DNA from: Synergistaceae bacterium
GTDB lineage: Bacteria; Synergistota; Synergistia; Synergistales; Aminobacteriaceae
Direction: 5' to 3'
Length of the DNA stretch: 19,485 nucleotides
Assembly (NCBI GenBank): GCA_009784305.1
Contig: WRBZ01000002.1
Location: 1-19,485, forward strand
Part shown: positions 1-7,168 of the stretch, piece by piece
Layout of the letters: every line of letters starts with the position of its first letter
Numbering within the stretch: position 1 is the stretch's first letter
Notes under the pieces: generated by a model
Told to the model about the DNA's origin: nothing
What the model saw: the letters and a program-made list of their open reading frames with translations, nothing else
Database searches by the model: none
Translations under genes and position numbers: made by a program

Positions 1-320
1 ATGCCTTAGGTAATCTGCGTGAAGTTCCATGGAGCAGAGAGGGATCAAGCGTAATTTTAAGCAATGGCTTAATAGACAGTATGGAGGGCGATTATACAAT
101 ATATCGAATAGCTGATGACGGTTACAGCGTTGCAGCGGTTGCTTCAAGCAACCCGTATGACTATCCAGATGAGGCAAGTAGAGCAGAGGCTGAATGGAGA
201 TATTATATAAATGGCGAACTGGTGGACTATGATTTTTATGTTCAATCTCTGAATAAGCGCGGTTATGTGGTAGGCGGCGATAATGCTTTAGCGGTAATTG
301 ACTGGGTTAATATAAAGTAA
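1..320 (+). CDS. C-terminal part of an unrecognised protein, cut by the left edge
   Basis: The reading frame is open from base 3 to the TAA at 318-320 with no stop, so this is the 3' end of a gene that begins before the window; the first ATG in view (81) need not be a start. About 105 residues are visible. They are polar and rich in Tyr, Asp and Ala (for example NPYDYPDEASRAEAEWRYY), with no membrane segment or cysteine. A ligand-binding or surface-exposed domain is possible, but I do not recognise the family. It converges on the minus-strand transport operon and shares the hairpin at 325-347 with it. Confidence 0.55.
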   Translation, partial: ALGNLREVPWSREGSSVILSNGLIDSMEGDYTIYRIADDGYSVAAVASSNPYDYPDEASRAEAEWRYYINGELVDYDFYVQSLNKRGYVVGGDNALAVIDWVNIK

Positions 321-351
321 AAAACAAGGGCGGCAAAGCTGCCCTTGTTAT
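319..351. terminator. Bidirectional hairpin terminator between convergent genes
   Basis: The inverted repeat CAAGGGCGGC-AAA-GCTGCCCTTG (325-347) gives a 10-bp stem with one G.U pair and a three-base loop. The run of six A before it (319-324) becomes a U tract for minus-strand transcripts, making a good intrinsic terminator for the transport operon. On the plus strand the tail is TTATAAATAAA, so termination of the partial gene is weaker. Confidence 0.75.
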
Positions 352-371
352 AAATAAATGTTTTCACTGCT

Positions 372-1970
372 TTATTCAACCACTATGCGGTTCTTCTTAT
401 TGGCTTTCCATACGTGAAGCCCAAGGGCAACTCCTATTACTCCATAGACCATTAAGGTCCTGAAATACTCTGCTAAACCAGCTGCTCCGAACAGAGACTC
501 CCCTATTGTCGGCGACATTATAAACATTGCGTTGAAAAGTATGGTGCCGAATATTGCGTTTTTTACACTAGCCCTGGAAGTGGAAGCTCCACCCACAAGC
601 AGTGCGGCAACTGAGAACATGCCTATTTGGGTATGAGCACTGTAAGTACTCAGTGTGCCCAGGCTCTGAATAAATATCAACTGTCCCCATCCTGCGAGAA
701 CGGTTGAGATTATAGTGGCTATTATTCTTGTCCTGTCAACGTTTATTCCCGACACTTCCGCTATATGCTGACTCTGTCCAACAGAACGAAAATCCTGCCC
801 TAATTTCGTCCTCATTATCAGTGACGTAAATATACACAAACCTATTATCAAAAGCCCTACAGCCACCGGAACAGTACGAACTTGCATGAAATTGGATACC
901 ATAACATTGGGGCTGGATACTATAGCTGCAGTATTGATATCGGAAGCCGTAGCATAAATAAAGGACGTTACAGCATTGAGTTTAGCCGGCGTGAGATTCG
1001 GTATTATCATGTCGTTGATGTCGGATACAGCAGCATTGAGCCTTGGGGCTATCACATCATCATTTGCAGCTATAGCGCTAATTTCAGACGTTATAGCACG
1101 GAGTTCGGATTTTACAGCTTCGAGATCAGATTCTTTATTAAGATTTGACGCTATAGCGTTAAGGTTAGACGATACTCCAAAGAGTTTAGGGGCTGCGGCC
1201 ATAACATAAACTGCCATACTGGCAATTAACAGGCACATAAGAACGTTAAAACCAAAGGATACAGGACGGTTCTTATATCCTTCGCCCCTCTTTTTGTTCA
1301 AATAGTATCCAATAAACAGTATTACGAGCGCCACAAGCGCTACTACGAGAAGAGCGTGAACGAATGGAATTTTGTACATGTTCTCAAGTGCGAACTTTAA
1401 TCCGCCATTTTCGACCGGCACAAGGTCAACAGTCATTCTTACGCCAATACCGTTAGGCATTATCAACGGATGCGTAGCAGGAACCTTTATTATTACACCC
1501 ACCATAAACAGGAATATAAACTGATAAACCCCGTTAGCGAAAAATCCCGCGATGAGCCCCGCTATCATTTCCTGACCTCGTGTCTTGTTATAGAGCTTCC
1601 CTGTGAAGTATCCGCAAAGAACAGCTAATAAGAACGAGATTACGAAACAAAACAGAAGGCCGCTCATGCCGCCAAGTCCATGATATCTTGCCAGTGCAAT
1701 GGCGGCCTGTCCGCACATTGCTCCGATAACTATTCCAAAGTTGAGTCCAAGCCCAGCCAGAACAGGTATTATCAGGGAAAGCACTAAAAAAGAGTTTCTG
1801 AATAACCTGTCACACAATTCCGAGAGAAAGTAGTTCATACGGATATCCTTAGAGATCATGAACCCGAATAAAACAAACAGTACGAATATTATCGTGACTA
1901 TATTATCCAGCACCCATGATAGTATTCCCTTATAGTTAAAAACTACCTTGTTTTCTTCTCCAAGCAGCAT
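372..1970 (-). CDS. ABC transporter permease (RbsC/NupP-like) with a large repetitive insert
   Basis: Integral membrane permease, 532 residues, of the branched-chain/ribose/nucleoside class (BPD_transp_2). Hydrophobic helices lie at about 22-40, 60-85, 103-123, 136-160, 203-222, 238-260, 366-385, 412-434, 450-462, 470-485 and 505-520. Residues 391-430 (from GQDFRSVGQS through INVDRTRI to LAGWGQ) match the conserved cytoplasmic loop that contacts the ATPase. Relatives are usually about 300-360 residues; the excess includes a hydrophilic stretch at about 265-362 with recurring L-x-A-x-x-S-x-I motifs, between two membrane helices and probably outside the membrane. ATG start; AGGAGG lies upstream, at the end of the preceding permease gene, whose stop is 4 bases away, so translation is probably coupled. 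It is the last gene of its operon, before the terminator at 319-351. Confidence 0.85.
   Translation of the reverse strand: MLLGEENKVVFNYKGILSWVLDNIVTIIFVLFVLFGFMISKDIRMNYFLSELCDRLFRNSFLVLSLIIPVLAGLGLNFGIVIGAMCGQAAIALARYHGLGGMSGLLFCFVISFLLAVLCGYFTGKLYNKTRGQEMIAGLIAGFFANGVYQFIFLFMVGVIIKVPATHPLIMPNGIGVRMTVDLVPVENGGLKFALENMYKIPFVHALLVVALVALVILFIGYYLNKKRGEGYKNRPVSFGFNVLMCLLIASMAVYVMAAAPKLFGVSSNLNAIASNLNKESDLEAVKSELRAITSEISAIAANDDVIAPRLNAAVSDINDMIIPNLTPAKLNAVTSFIYATASDINTAAIVSSPNVMVSNFMQVRTVPVAVGLLIIGLCIFTSLIMRTKLGQDFRSVGQSQHIAEVSGINVDRTRIIATIISTVLAGWGQLIFIQSLGTLSTYSAHTQIGMFSVAALLVGGASTSRASVKNAIFGTILFNAMFIMSPTIGESLFGAAGLAEYFRTLMVYGVIGVALGLHVWKANKKNRIVVE
885..1178 (-). repeat. Degenerate repeats encoding the permease insert
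   Basis: Residues about 265-362 of the permease repeat a loose nine-residue motif: LNAIASNLN, LRAITSEIS, LNAAVSDIN, LNAVTSFIY and ATASDIN. Spacing is irregular, roughly 14-25 residues. At DNA level related strings recur, such as GACGTTATAGCAC, GACGCTATAGCGT and GACGTTACAGCAT on the plus strand. The pattern suggests internal duplication followed by divergence and predicts amphipathic or coiled-coil helices. Confidence 0.6.
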
Positions 1971-1974
1971 ATTA

Positions 1975-3036
1975 TCAGCCTCCTCTCTTAACCTGCGTCA
2001 GAGCATAAAGAATTATTCCGTTCTGTATTATCATCCTCATTACCTCCGACAGGTCGGTTCCCTTAAAAATCTCGTTAGCGACCGGCAACGCGGTCGTAAG
2101 GAGTCCCTGAAAAAGAAAAACCCCAATTATCACATTCAAAACGTTTGCACGGGAGGCTGTAGCTCCGCCTATAAGAACCGCCGCAACAGCCGGGAACGCC
2201 ATCATCAGAGGAGCCGTGTAGAGCTGCGCATAGCCGAAACTCTGTGAATATACTATTATCCCTATAGCTCCAAGCACCGTTGATAGAATATTAGCCAATA
2301 TCCTGTTACGGTCAATGTTCAACCCCGTCGCCTGTGCAAACTTTGGATTTATACCTCCCGCCGATATCGCGATTCCTGACTTTGAATCGAAAAACAGCCA
2401 GACCAATACTGAAAAGAATCCAAAAATTAAAAGCAGCCCCGTTGGTATTATTATTTCCCCTATTTTGAATGCCATGAAATTATTAATGATAAAAGCGGCA
2501 TCAACTGCGCCAAGCTGAATAGTCTCCCTTAATCCCTCACCGAGAAACCATCCTATCTTCTCATTAGTGAACGGAACCATCATCCATACAAGGCACATCA
2601 GCGCAGTTATGGAGAATCCGGTATAAGTCGCGATGGTCATCTCCGAGCCTTTCACAGCGTTAAGCAGTTTACCGTAAGCATATCCCGCGATAACGGCTAT
2701 AGGAATAGAAAGAATTATTGACACAAATAAGCATAAAGCACCAGTAAGATTAAACTCTATTGCGCATATCAACGCGAACAGACCGCATACTATTCCTACA
2801 GGCAGGGCAAAATTAGGCCCCGTCCCGGATTGTATTGCGGGAACCATCGCAAGGACAAGTATGCCGTTCATTCCCGCTCGTTTCATGGTATCGCTCAAAA
2901 GGGTCTGGACAGAGATTCCGGTAAAATAAGCGCCTATCAATGTAGTAAACCAAAATGCGGCTATTATTAGTGTGGCAATCCCTATATTACCGGGAGATTT
3001 CAGGCGTAAGACACTAGTGTTTGCCTGATCAGTCAT
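1975..3036 (-). CDS. ABC transporter permease, second subunit (RbsC/NupQ-like)
   Basis: Integral membrane permease of 353 residues, the probable partner of the 532-residue permease in a heterodimeric channel. Hydrophobic segments fall at about 17-40, 55-68, 76-95, 97-120, 133-155, 195-215, 245-268, 276-292, 298-320 and 332-348. Residues 220-260 (GIAISAGGIN then ATGLNIDRNR) correspond to the ATPase-contacting loop of BPD_transp_2 permeases. The ATG directly follows the TAA of the ATPase gene with no intervening base, and GGAGGG sits in the last codons of that gene, so the three genes look translationally coupled. Two different permeases plus one double ATPase resembles the NupOPQ nucleoside importer; the substrate here is unknown. 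Confidence 0.88.
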   Translation of the reverse strand: MTDQANTSVLRLKSPGNIGIATLIIAAFWFTTLIGAYFTGISVQTLLSDTMKRAGMNGILVLAMVPAIQSGTGPNFALPVGIVCGLFALICAIEFNLTGALCLFVSIILSIPIAVIAGYAYGKLLNAVKGSEMTIATYTGFSITALMCLVWMMVPFTNEKIGWFLGEGLRETIQLGAVDAAFIINNFMAFKIGEIIIPTGLLLIFGFFSVLVWLFFDSKSGIAISAGGINPKFAQATGLNIDRNRILANILSTVLGAIGIIVYSQSFGYAQLYTAPLMMAFPAVAAVLIGGATASRANVLNVIIGVFLFQGLLTTALPVANEIFKGTDLSEVMRMIIQNGIILYALTQVKRGG

Positions 3037-4653
3037 TTAAATCCCTCCTTTGTCTGTGAGGGCAGCGTCCCCTGCATTTCGGATGCGACTTCCGGACATC
3101 ATGAGTCCAAAATCGGCGTCGCTTGCGTCCGGCGTAAGAACTCCAGCCACAGTCCCATTGCATATAATTATTATTTTGTCGCAAATACTGCGCATCTCCG
3201 CTAACTCAGACGATGTCATGACTATGGTCATGCCGTATTCCTCATTGAGTTTAAACAAAAGATCAAGTATTAGCTTTTTTGCCCCAACGTCAATGCCTCT
3301 TGTTGGTTCTGAAACAAAAATAAACTGCGGCTTTTGGGTAAGAGCCCTCGCTACGCATACTTTCTGCTGATTCCCGCCGCTCAGGCTGCCCGTATTCTGC
3401 AGAGAAGACTTGCAGCGTATATCGAGGTCCTTTATCATGCGCTCCGCGTGTTTTCTGATTTCACGGTAGTTTTTGATTGTAAAGCCGGCAAACTTATGAA
3501 GGAAGCCATTATTTATCTGCATGTCCGTAAACGCGATATTAAGCTCTATTGATTCATTCAGAAGAAGCCCCACTCCTTTTCTGTCCTCGCTGACAAAAGC
3601 TATTCCGGATGCTATCGTTAAATGGGGAGCGTTCATTTTCAGCGGCTTACCATTGAAAATGACTTCTCCGCGAGCCGGATAAGTTCCCATTATGCCATTC
3701 GCTATCCCTAATTTGCCCTGTCCCGCCAGTCCGCCTATCCCAATGATTTCTCCTTTTCGGACTTCAAGGTCAATGCCTCTCACCATCTCGCCTGGCATTC
3801 CTACACGCAAACCCTTTACGCTGAGCATTATATCGTCCGAAATCTTTCTTTTATCAGAATGTACCCTTTCAATGGTAACGCTGCGCCCTATCATCAACTG
3901 TGCTATTTCAACCGCGTTTGTATCCTTAACCTCTTTGGTCGTTACAAGCTGACCATCCCGCAGGACCGTTACGCGGTCGGCAACGTCAATTACCTCATCC
4001 AGCCTGTGGCTGATAAATATTATTCCAATTCCAAGTTGTGAAAGCCTGCGTATTGCGTTAAGAAGGTTATGCGCTTCCGATTCGGTCAACACGGCGGTAG
4101 GTTCATCGAACACAAGGATTTTTATTCCGCTTTTATCAATTTCGCGCGCTATTTCTATAAACTGTTTATGACCTACGGGGAGCCCCGCAACCAAAGTGAA
4201 TTCCTCTATTCCCATATCAAGAGTATCGAGGGCCTTACGCGCGTCTGTATTCATTTTTATCATGTCCAGGGTTTCAAGTCTCTTTCCCAGGATTCTTGAA
4301 ACCATATTAGGGAGCGTTATCTCCCTGTTTATTTTTATGTTCTCGGTTATCGTAAACCCGGGAATCAGCATGAATTCCTGGTGAACCATGCCTATTCCCG
4401 CATGCATGGCCTCATAAGGAGATTTTATATCAACCTTCTCTCCGTTGATAAGGACATCTCCCTCATATCCTCCGGTAGTATGAATTACCGGCATACCAAA
4501 AAGCACGTTCATAAGCGTTGATTTGCCGGCGCCGTTTTCTCCGATAAGCGCGTGGATTTCACCCGCACGAACTTCAAAATTGATATTTTCCAACACTACA
4601 TTTCCATAATAATTTTTTGATACATTACTGAAACGAAGCAAAGTATCTTTCAA
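3037..4653 (-). CDS. ABC transporter ATP-binding protein with two nucleotide-binding domains (RbsA/NupO-like)
   Basis: 538-residue cytoplasmic ATPase energising the importer. Domain 1: Walker A GENGAGKST (38-46), Q-loop MVHQE (89-93), altered signature LPVGHKQ (158-164), Walker B ILVFDEPT (179-186), switch His216. Domain 2: altered Walker A GLAGQGKLG (308-316), family segment FVSEDRKGVG (353-362), intact signature LSGGNQQK (424-431), Walker B FIFVSEPTRG (444-453) with Ser in place of the Mg-binding Asp. Pairing predicts one competent and one degenerate ATP site, as is common in this family. The start codon is TTG at 4653-4651 behind a strong GAGGAGGG. A hairpin separates it from the binding-protein gene upstream, and its stop abuts the next permease start. 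Confidence 0.93.
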   Translation of the reverse strand: MKDTLLRFSNVSKNYYGNVVLENINFEVRAGEIHALIGENGAGKSTLMNVLFGMPVIHTTGGYEGDVLINGEKVDIKSPYEAMHAGIGMVHQEFMLIPGFTITENIKINREITLPNMVSRILGKRLETLDMIKMNTDARKALDTLDMGIEEFTLVAGLPVGHKQFIEIAREIDKSGIKILVFDEPTAVLTESEAHNLLNAIRRLSQLGIGIIFISHRLDEVIDVADRVTVLRDGQLVTTKEVKDTNAVEIAQLMIGRSVTIERVHSDKRKISDDIMLSVKGLRVGMPGEMVRGIDLEVRKGEIIGIGGLAGQGKLGIANGIMGTYPARGEVIFNGKPLKMNAPHLTIASGIAFVSEDRKGVGLLLNESIELNIAFTDMQINNGFLHKFAGFTIKNYREIRKHAERMIKDLDIRCKSSLQNTGSLSGGNQQKVCVARALTQKPQFIFVSEPTRGIDVGAKKLILDLLFKLNEEYGMTIVMTSSELAEMRSICDKIIIICNGTVAGVLTPDASDADFGLMMSGSRIRNAGDAALTDKGGI

Positions 4654-4682
4654 AATTTTCCCTCCTCACGCAGCTTATAAGT

Positions 4683-4715
4683 AAAAAAAGGGATGCGAAT
4701 AAAGCATCCCTTTTT
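4683..4715 (-). terminator. Intercistronic hairpin (attenuator) between binding protein and ATPase genes
   Basis: GGGATGC (4690-4696) and GCATCCC (4704-4710) form a 7-bp stem around a 7-base loop, extended by an A5/T5 block to 12 bp. On the minus strand the stem is followed by seven U. Lying 41 bases after the stop of the binding-protein gene, it probably ends most transcripts there and lets a fraction read into the ATPase and permease genes, a common way to make more binding protein than membrane complex. Confidence 0.75.
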
Positions 4716-4756
4716 GCCTCAAATTCAATTCTTCTCTTCGGTGAATCCTTCTTAAA

Positions 4757-5869
4757 TTAGTAGGTAAGGAATCCCATTATTGTGAGGAGGAAATTATCAT
4801 ATTCAGTACCCGCGTCAATATAAGGAGTCATTTCTACATCAACCTTAGCATATTCCGAAAGGCACTGGCTCATAACGTCCTTATCTAACATACGAAGGCT
4901 GGTTTCGCCGTTAATGATCTTCATAATATATTCCGTGGCGCCAGCCGTGAACATCATGGATACCGGGACCGGCCACGTCGAAAGCCTTCCTTCAACGCCC
5001 TTTTCTTTAAGGAATTTTCTTGTCTCATTAATGACATGCTGCAAGCTGTCCGGGTTCTCTCTGTCCGCCGTTATTCCAAGAGCCGTCGGGAATCCATGGA
5101 AAGGAGACGGGCAGCATGGCTGCGGATAAATTGATCCTGTATCCACTACCGATTTAATCATCGGAATCTGCATTGCACAGTTGGTTGCGAAGAATGCAGT
5201 ATCTTTGCCGTATCTCGCGACCATCTTGGGTATATCTTCAAGTATGAACTGCTGAGCGCCTGGAACCCCCGAATCACCCGTCGGGTCCGGAGCTGTGGCA
5301 TCAACAAACTCTATTCCTAATTCAGCGCATCTTATCTTCATAAGTTCCCTTCTTGCCGAAAGAAGCGGCTGAGACATATGGCGCGGAAAAGAATAATGAA
5401 CGAACGTCTTTGCTCCCATTGCCTTGGCCTGAATAGGAATCGTATTACCCATTTGAGGGTTGTTGGGCTGCAACACAACACTTGCGCGTTTCGCCGCATC
5501 AGGCGGATTCTCCTGAGTTGTGCAGTATACTATGAAAACATCCTTTCTTGTCTCCATCAGCTTATCAACTGCCGCATTGGTCCCTGGAACGGCCTGATTG
5601 AGTATAAGGCCCTTGACGTCGGGATCGGCTGCAAGCCTGGCTACTATGCTGATCATCTGCTCCTGCTCAGTCATAAAATTGTCCGGCCATGTGACGTGAA
5701 CAATCTTATCACCGTACTTAGCCACCATTGCTTGAGCTGAACGATACTCTTCCTCATTCTGAGAAACTGTATTGGTAACTATGGCGACCTTACCTCCTGC
5801 AGCAAAACAAATGCCGCCTATACTCATAACCAAAATCAATGCTAAAAGAAAAATCACTACTCTTTTCAT
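4757..5869 (-). CDS. DUF3798 protein with signal peptide, probable periplasmic substrate-binding protein
   Basis: 370 residues. The N-terminus has a KR, a hydrophobic core (residues 4-20) and a likely signal peptidase I site after CFA (21-23); there is no lipobox, so it should be soluble in the periplasm. The rest belongs, as I recall, to the DUF3798 family (Pfam), with a periplasmic-binding-protein-like fold of unknown ligand. Features shared with the four upstream paralogs: GKVAIVTNT (26-34), EEEYRSAQ (39-46), VTWPDNF (59-65), YSFPRHM (159-165, with Phe where the paralogs have Cys), ATNCAMQ (228-234), PQPCCPSPFHGF (249-260) and a C-terminal LTY. It precedes the ATPase and permease genes, so it is the natural binding subunit. 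AAGGGGGT precedes the ATG. Divergence from the paralogs is clearly greater than theirs from each other. Confidence 0.82.
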   Translation of the reverse strand: MKRVVIFLLALILVMSIGGICFAAGGKVAIVTNTVSQNEEEYRSAQAMVAKYGDKIVHVTWPDNFMTEQEQMISIVARLAADPDVKGLILNQAVPGTNAAVDKLMETRKDVFIVYCTTQENPPDAAKRASVVLQPNNPQMGNTIPIQAKAMGAKTFVHYSFPRHMSQPLLSARRELMKIRCAELGIEFVDATAPDPTGDSGVPGAQQFILEDIPKMVARYGKDTAFFATNCAMQIPMIKSVVDTGSIYPQPCCPSPFHGFPTALGITADRENPDSLQHVINETRKFLKEKGVEGRLSTWPVPVSMMFTAGATEYIMKIINGETSLRMLDKDVMSQCLSEYAKVDVEMTPYIDAGTEYDNFLLTIMGFLTY

Positions 5870-5912
5870 AGTTTGTTACCCCCTTGTATTAGTATGTTTA
5901 AACTGCTCTCTT

Positions 5913-5941
5913 ATTTTAGTATAACTCAAGTTCAAAATCAA
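5913..5941 (-). promoter_or_regulatory. Sigma-70-like promoter candidate for the exported DUF3798 gene
   Basis: On the minus strand TTGATT (5941-5936), a 17-base spacer, then TAAAAT (5918-5913). Transcription would start near 5906, leaving a leader of about 36 bases before the ATG at 5869. The 170-base gap from the upstream paralogs suits a separate promoter. Confidence 0.45.
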
Positions 5942-6000
5942 ATGTTTTTAATAATTTGTATATTGTTTCAGTTATTCGCCAAATGTAAAAAATTAAATGC

Positions 6001-6021
6001 ATCCCGGCCGCCGGGCGATGG
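6001..6021 (-). terminator. Possible weak hairpin after the last cytosolic paralog
   Basis: On the minus strand CCCGG-CGG-CCGGG forms a short GC-only stem, flanked by CAT/ATG that can pair across a two-base bulge, then an AT-rich stretch with six T a little downstream. It lies 19 bases after the stop at 6040. It could end the paralog transcript or mark RNA processing; the distance to the T run makes a standard terminator doubtful. Confidence 0.35.
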
Positions 6022-6039
6022 AACCTTTCCCTCATTTCT

Positions 6040-7149
6040 TTAGTAAGTGAGGTATTCCATAGTGGTCATGAGGAAATTCGGGTATTCTTTACCTTTTTCG
6101 TCAATGTGAGGCATCACTGATACTTCAACTTTGGCGTATTCTGAAAGGAACTTCTTTAAAACTTCAGTATCCAGCTTGTCAGCGCTTACTTCACCATTAA
6201 TAATCTTCATTGCGTATTCCGTACTGCCAAATGTGAACATCATTGATATCGGGGCAGGCCATGTTGAAAACCTTCCTGCAAGCTTTTTTTCTTTAAGAAT
6301 CTTCCTGGTCTCGTCAATGACGTGCTGTAAATTATTCGGGTTTTCCATATTCGACTCAATTCCTAGCGCCGTCACGAATCCATGATAAGGAGATGGACAG
6401 CATGGCTGCGGAAAGATGGCGCCCGCATCCATTATAGCTTTGATCAATGGGGCTTGCATTGAACAGTTAGATGAGAAGAATGCTGTATCTTTTCCATATT
6501 TTTCGACCATCTTCGGTACGTCTTCCATGATAAATCTATACGCAACGGGTAAACCCGGTCCTATCGGATCAAGAGTCATAGTGCTTACAAATTCAATTCC
6601 CATTTCAATGCATTTTTGCCTCATAAGCCCTCTTCTTTGTGACAAAGACGACATAGCCATATGGCGTTGGCATGAATAGTGGACAAATACATTAGCGCCC
6701 ATTCTTTTCGCCTGAACAGGCAACATATTGCCTACTCTAAGTTCATCAAACGCAAGAACGAGATGCGCACGCTCGGCAACTTCATTCAGATCTTCATGAG
6801 GGTTGCAGTATATTATGAAAATATCCTTTCTTGTCTCTAACAGTTTATCAATTGCCGCATTGGTTCCTGCAACGCCCTGGTTTAATATAAGCGCCTTAAC
6901 GTCAGGGTCTGCGGCAATCTTTTCAACTATTTTGACCATCTGATCCCGTTCAGCAAGAAAATTATTCGGCCATGTGACATGAATGACCCTTTCTCCGTAC
7001 TTGACCACCATTTCCTGAGCTGAACGATATTTTTCTTCAGCTACGGCAACAGTGTTCGTAATAATTGCGACCTTCCCTTTTGCAACAGGAGGAATTCTTA
7101 AACCATCTGCAAAAGCCGGTGTTGTTAAAGTAATATCTGCTTTTTCCAT
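6040..7149 (-). CDS. Cytosolic DUF3798 paralog A (nearest the exported copy)
   Basis: 369 residues, no signal peptide: the N-terminus is MEKADITLTTPAFADG, then the family block GKVAIITNT. It carries HYSCQRHM, SSNCSMQ, PQPCCPSPYHGF and the C-terminal MEYLTY. The ATG at 7149 is chosen over the in-frame ATG at 7164 because GAGGAG (7162-7157) sits 7 bases before it and the protein then aligns from residue 1 with its neighbours; the upstream ATG overlaps that ribosome-binding site. No earlier in-frame start could restore a signal peptide. Nineteen bases separate it from the next paralog. Ligand and function are unknown; a cytosolic ligand-binding or sensing role is an inference from the fold. Confidence 0.8.
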   Translation of the reverse strand: MEKADITLTTPAFADGLRIPPVAKGKVAIITNTVAVAEEKYRSAQEMVVKYGERVIHVTWPNNFLAERDQMVKIVEKIAADPDVKALILNQGVAGTNAAIDKLLETRKDIFIIYCNPHEDLNEVAERAHLVLAFDELRVGNMLPVQAKRMGANVFVHYSCQRHMAMSSLSQRRGLMRQKCIEMGIEFVSTMTLDPIGPGLPVAYRFIMEDVPKMVEKYGKDTAFFSSNCSMQAPLIKAIMDAGAIFPQPCCPSPYHGFVTALGIESNMENPNNLQHVIDETRKILKEKKLAGRFSTWPAPISMMFTFGSTEYAMKIINGEVSADKLDTEVLKKFLSEYAKVEVSVMPHIDEKGKEYPNFLMTTMEYLTY

Positions 7150-7156
7150 TACTTCT

Positions 7157-7162
7157 CTCCTC
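7157..7162 (-). promoter_or_regulatory. Ribosome-binding site that fixes the start of paralog A
   Basis: GAGGAG lies 7 bases before the ATG at 7149. Its first base is the last base of the in-frame ATG at 7164, so that codon overlaps the ribosome-binding site and is unlikely to be the real start. Confidence 0.65.
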
Positions 7163-7168
7163 ATTTTC

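Noticed and set aside
882..1209. Two plus-strand reading frames (882-1148 and 976-1209) opposite the permease
   Set aside because: They are antisense to the repetitive insert, lack ribosome-binding sites, and their repeated character simply mirrors the coding strand.
5801..5869. Exported DUF3798 protein as a lipoprotein
   Set aside because: Cys21 is preceded by GGI, which does not fit a lipobox; a signal peptidase I site after CFA fits better.
7150..7164. Start of paralog A at the ATG at 7164
   Set aside because: That ATG overlaps the GAGGAG serving the ATG at 7149, and the five extra residues have no counterpart in the other paralogs.
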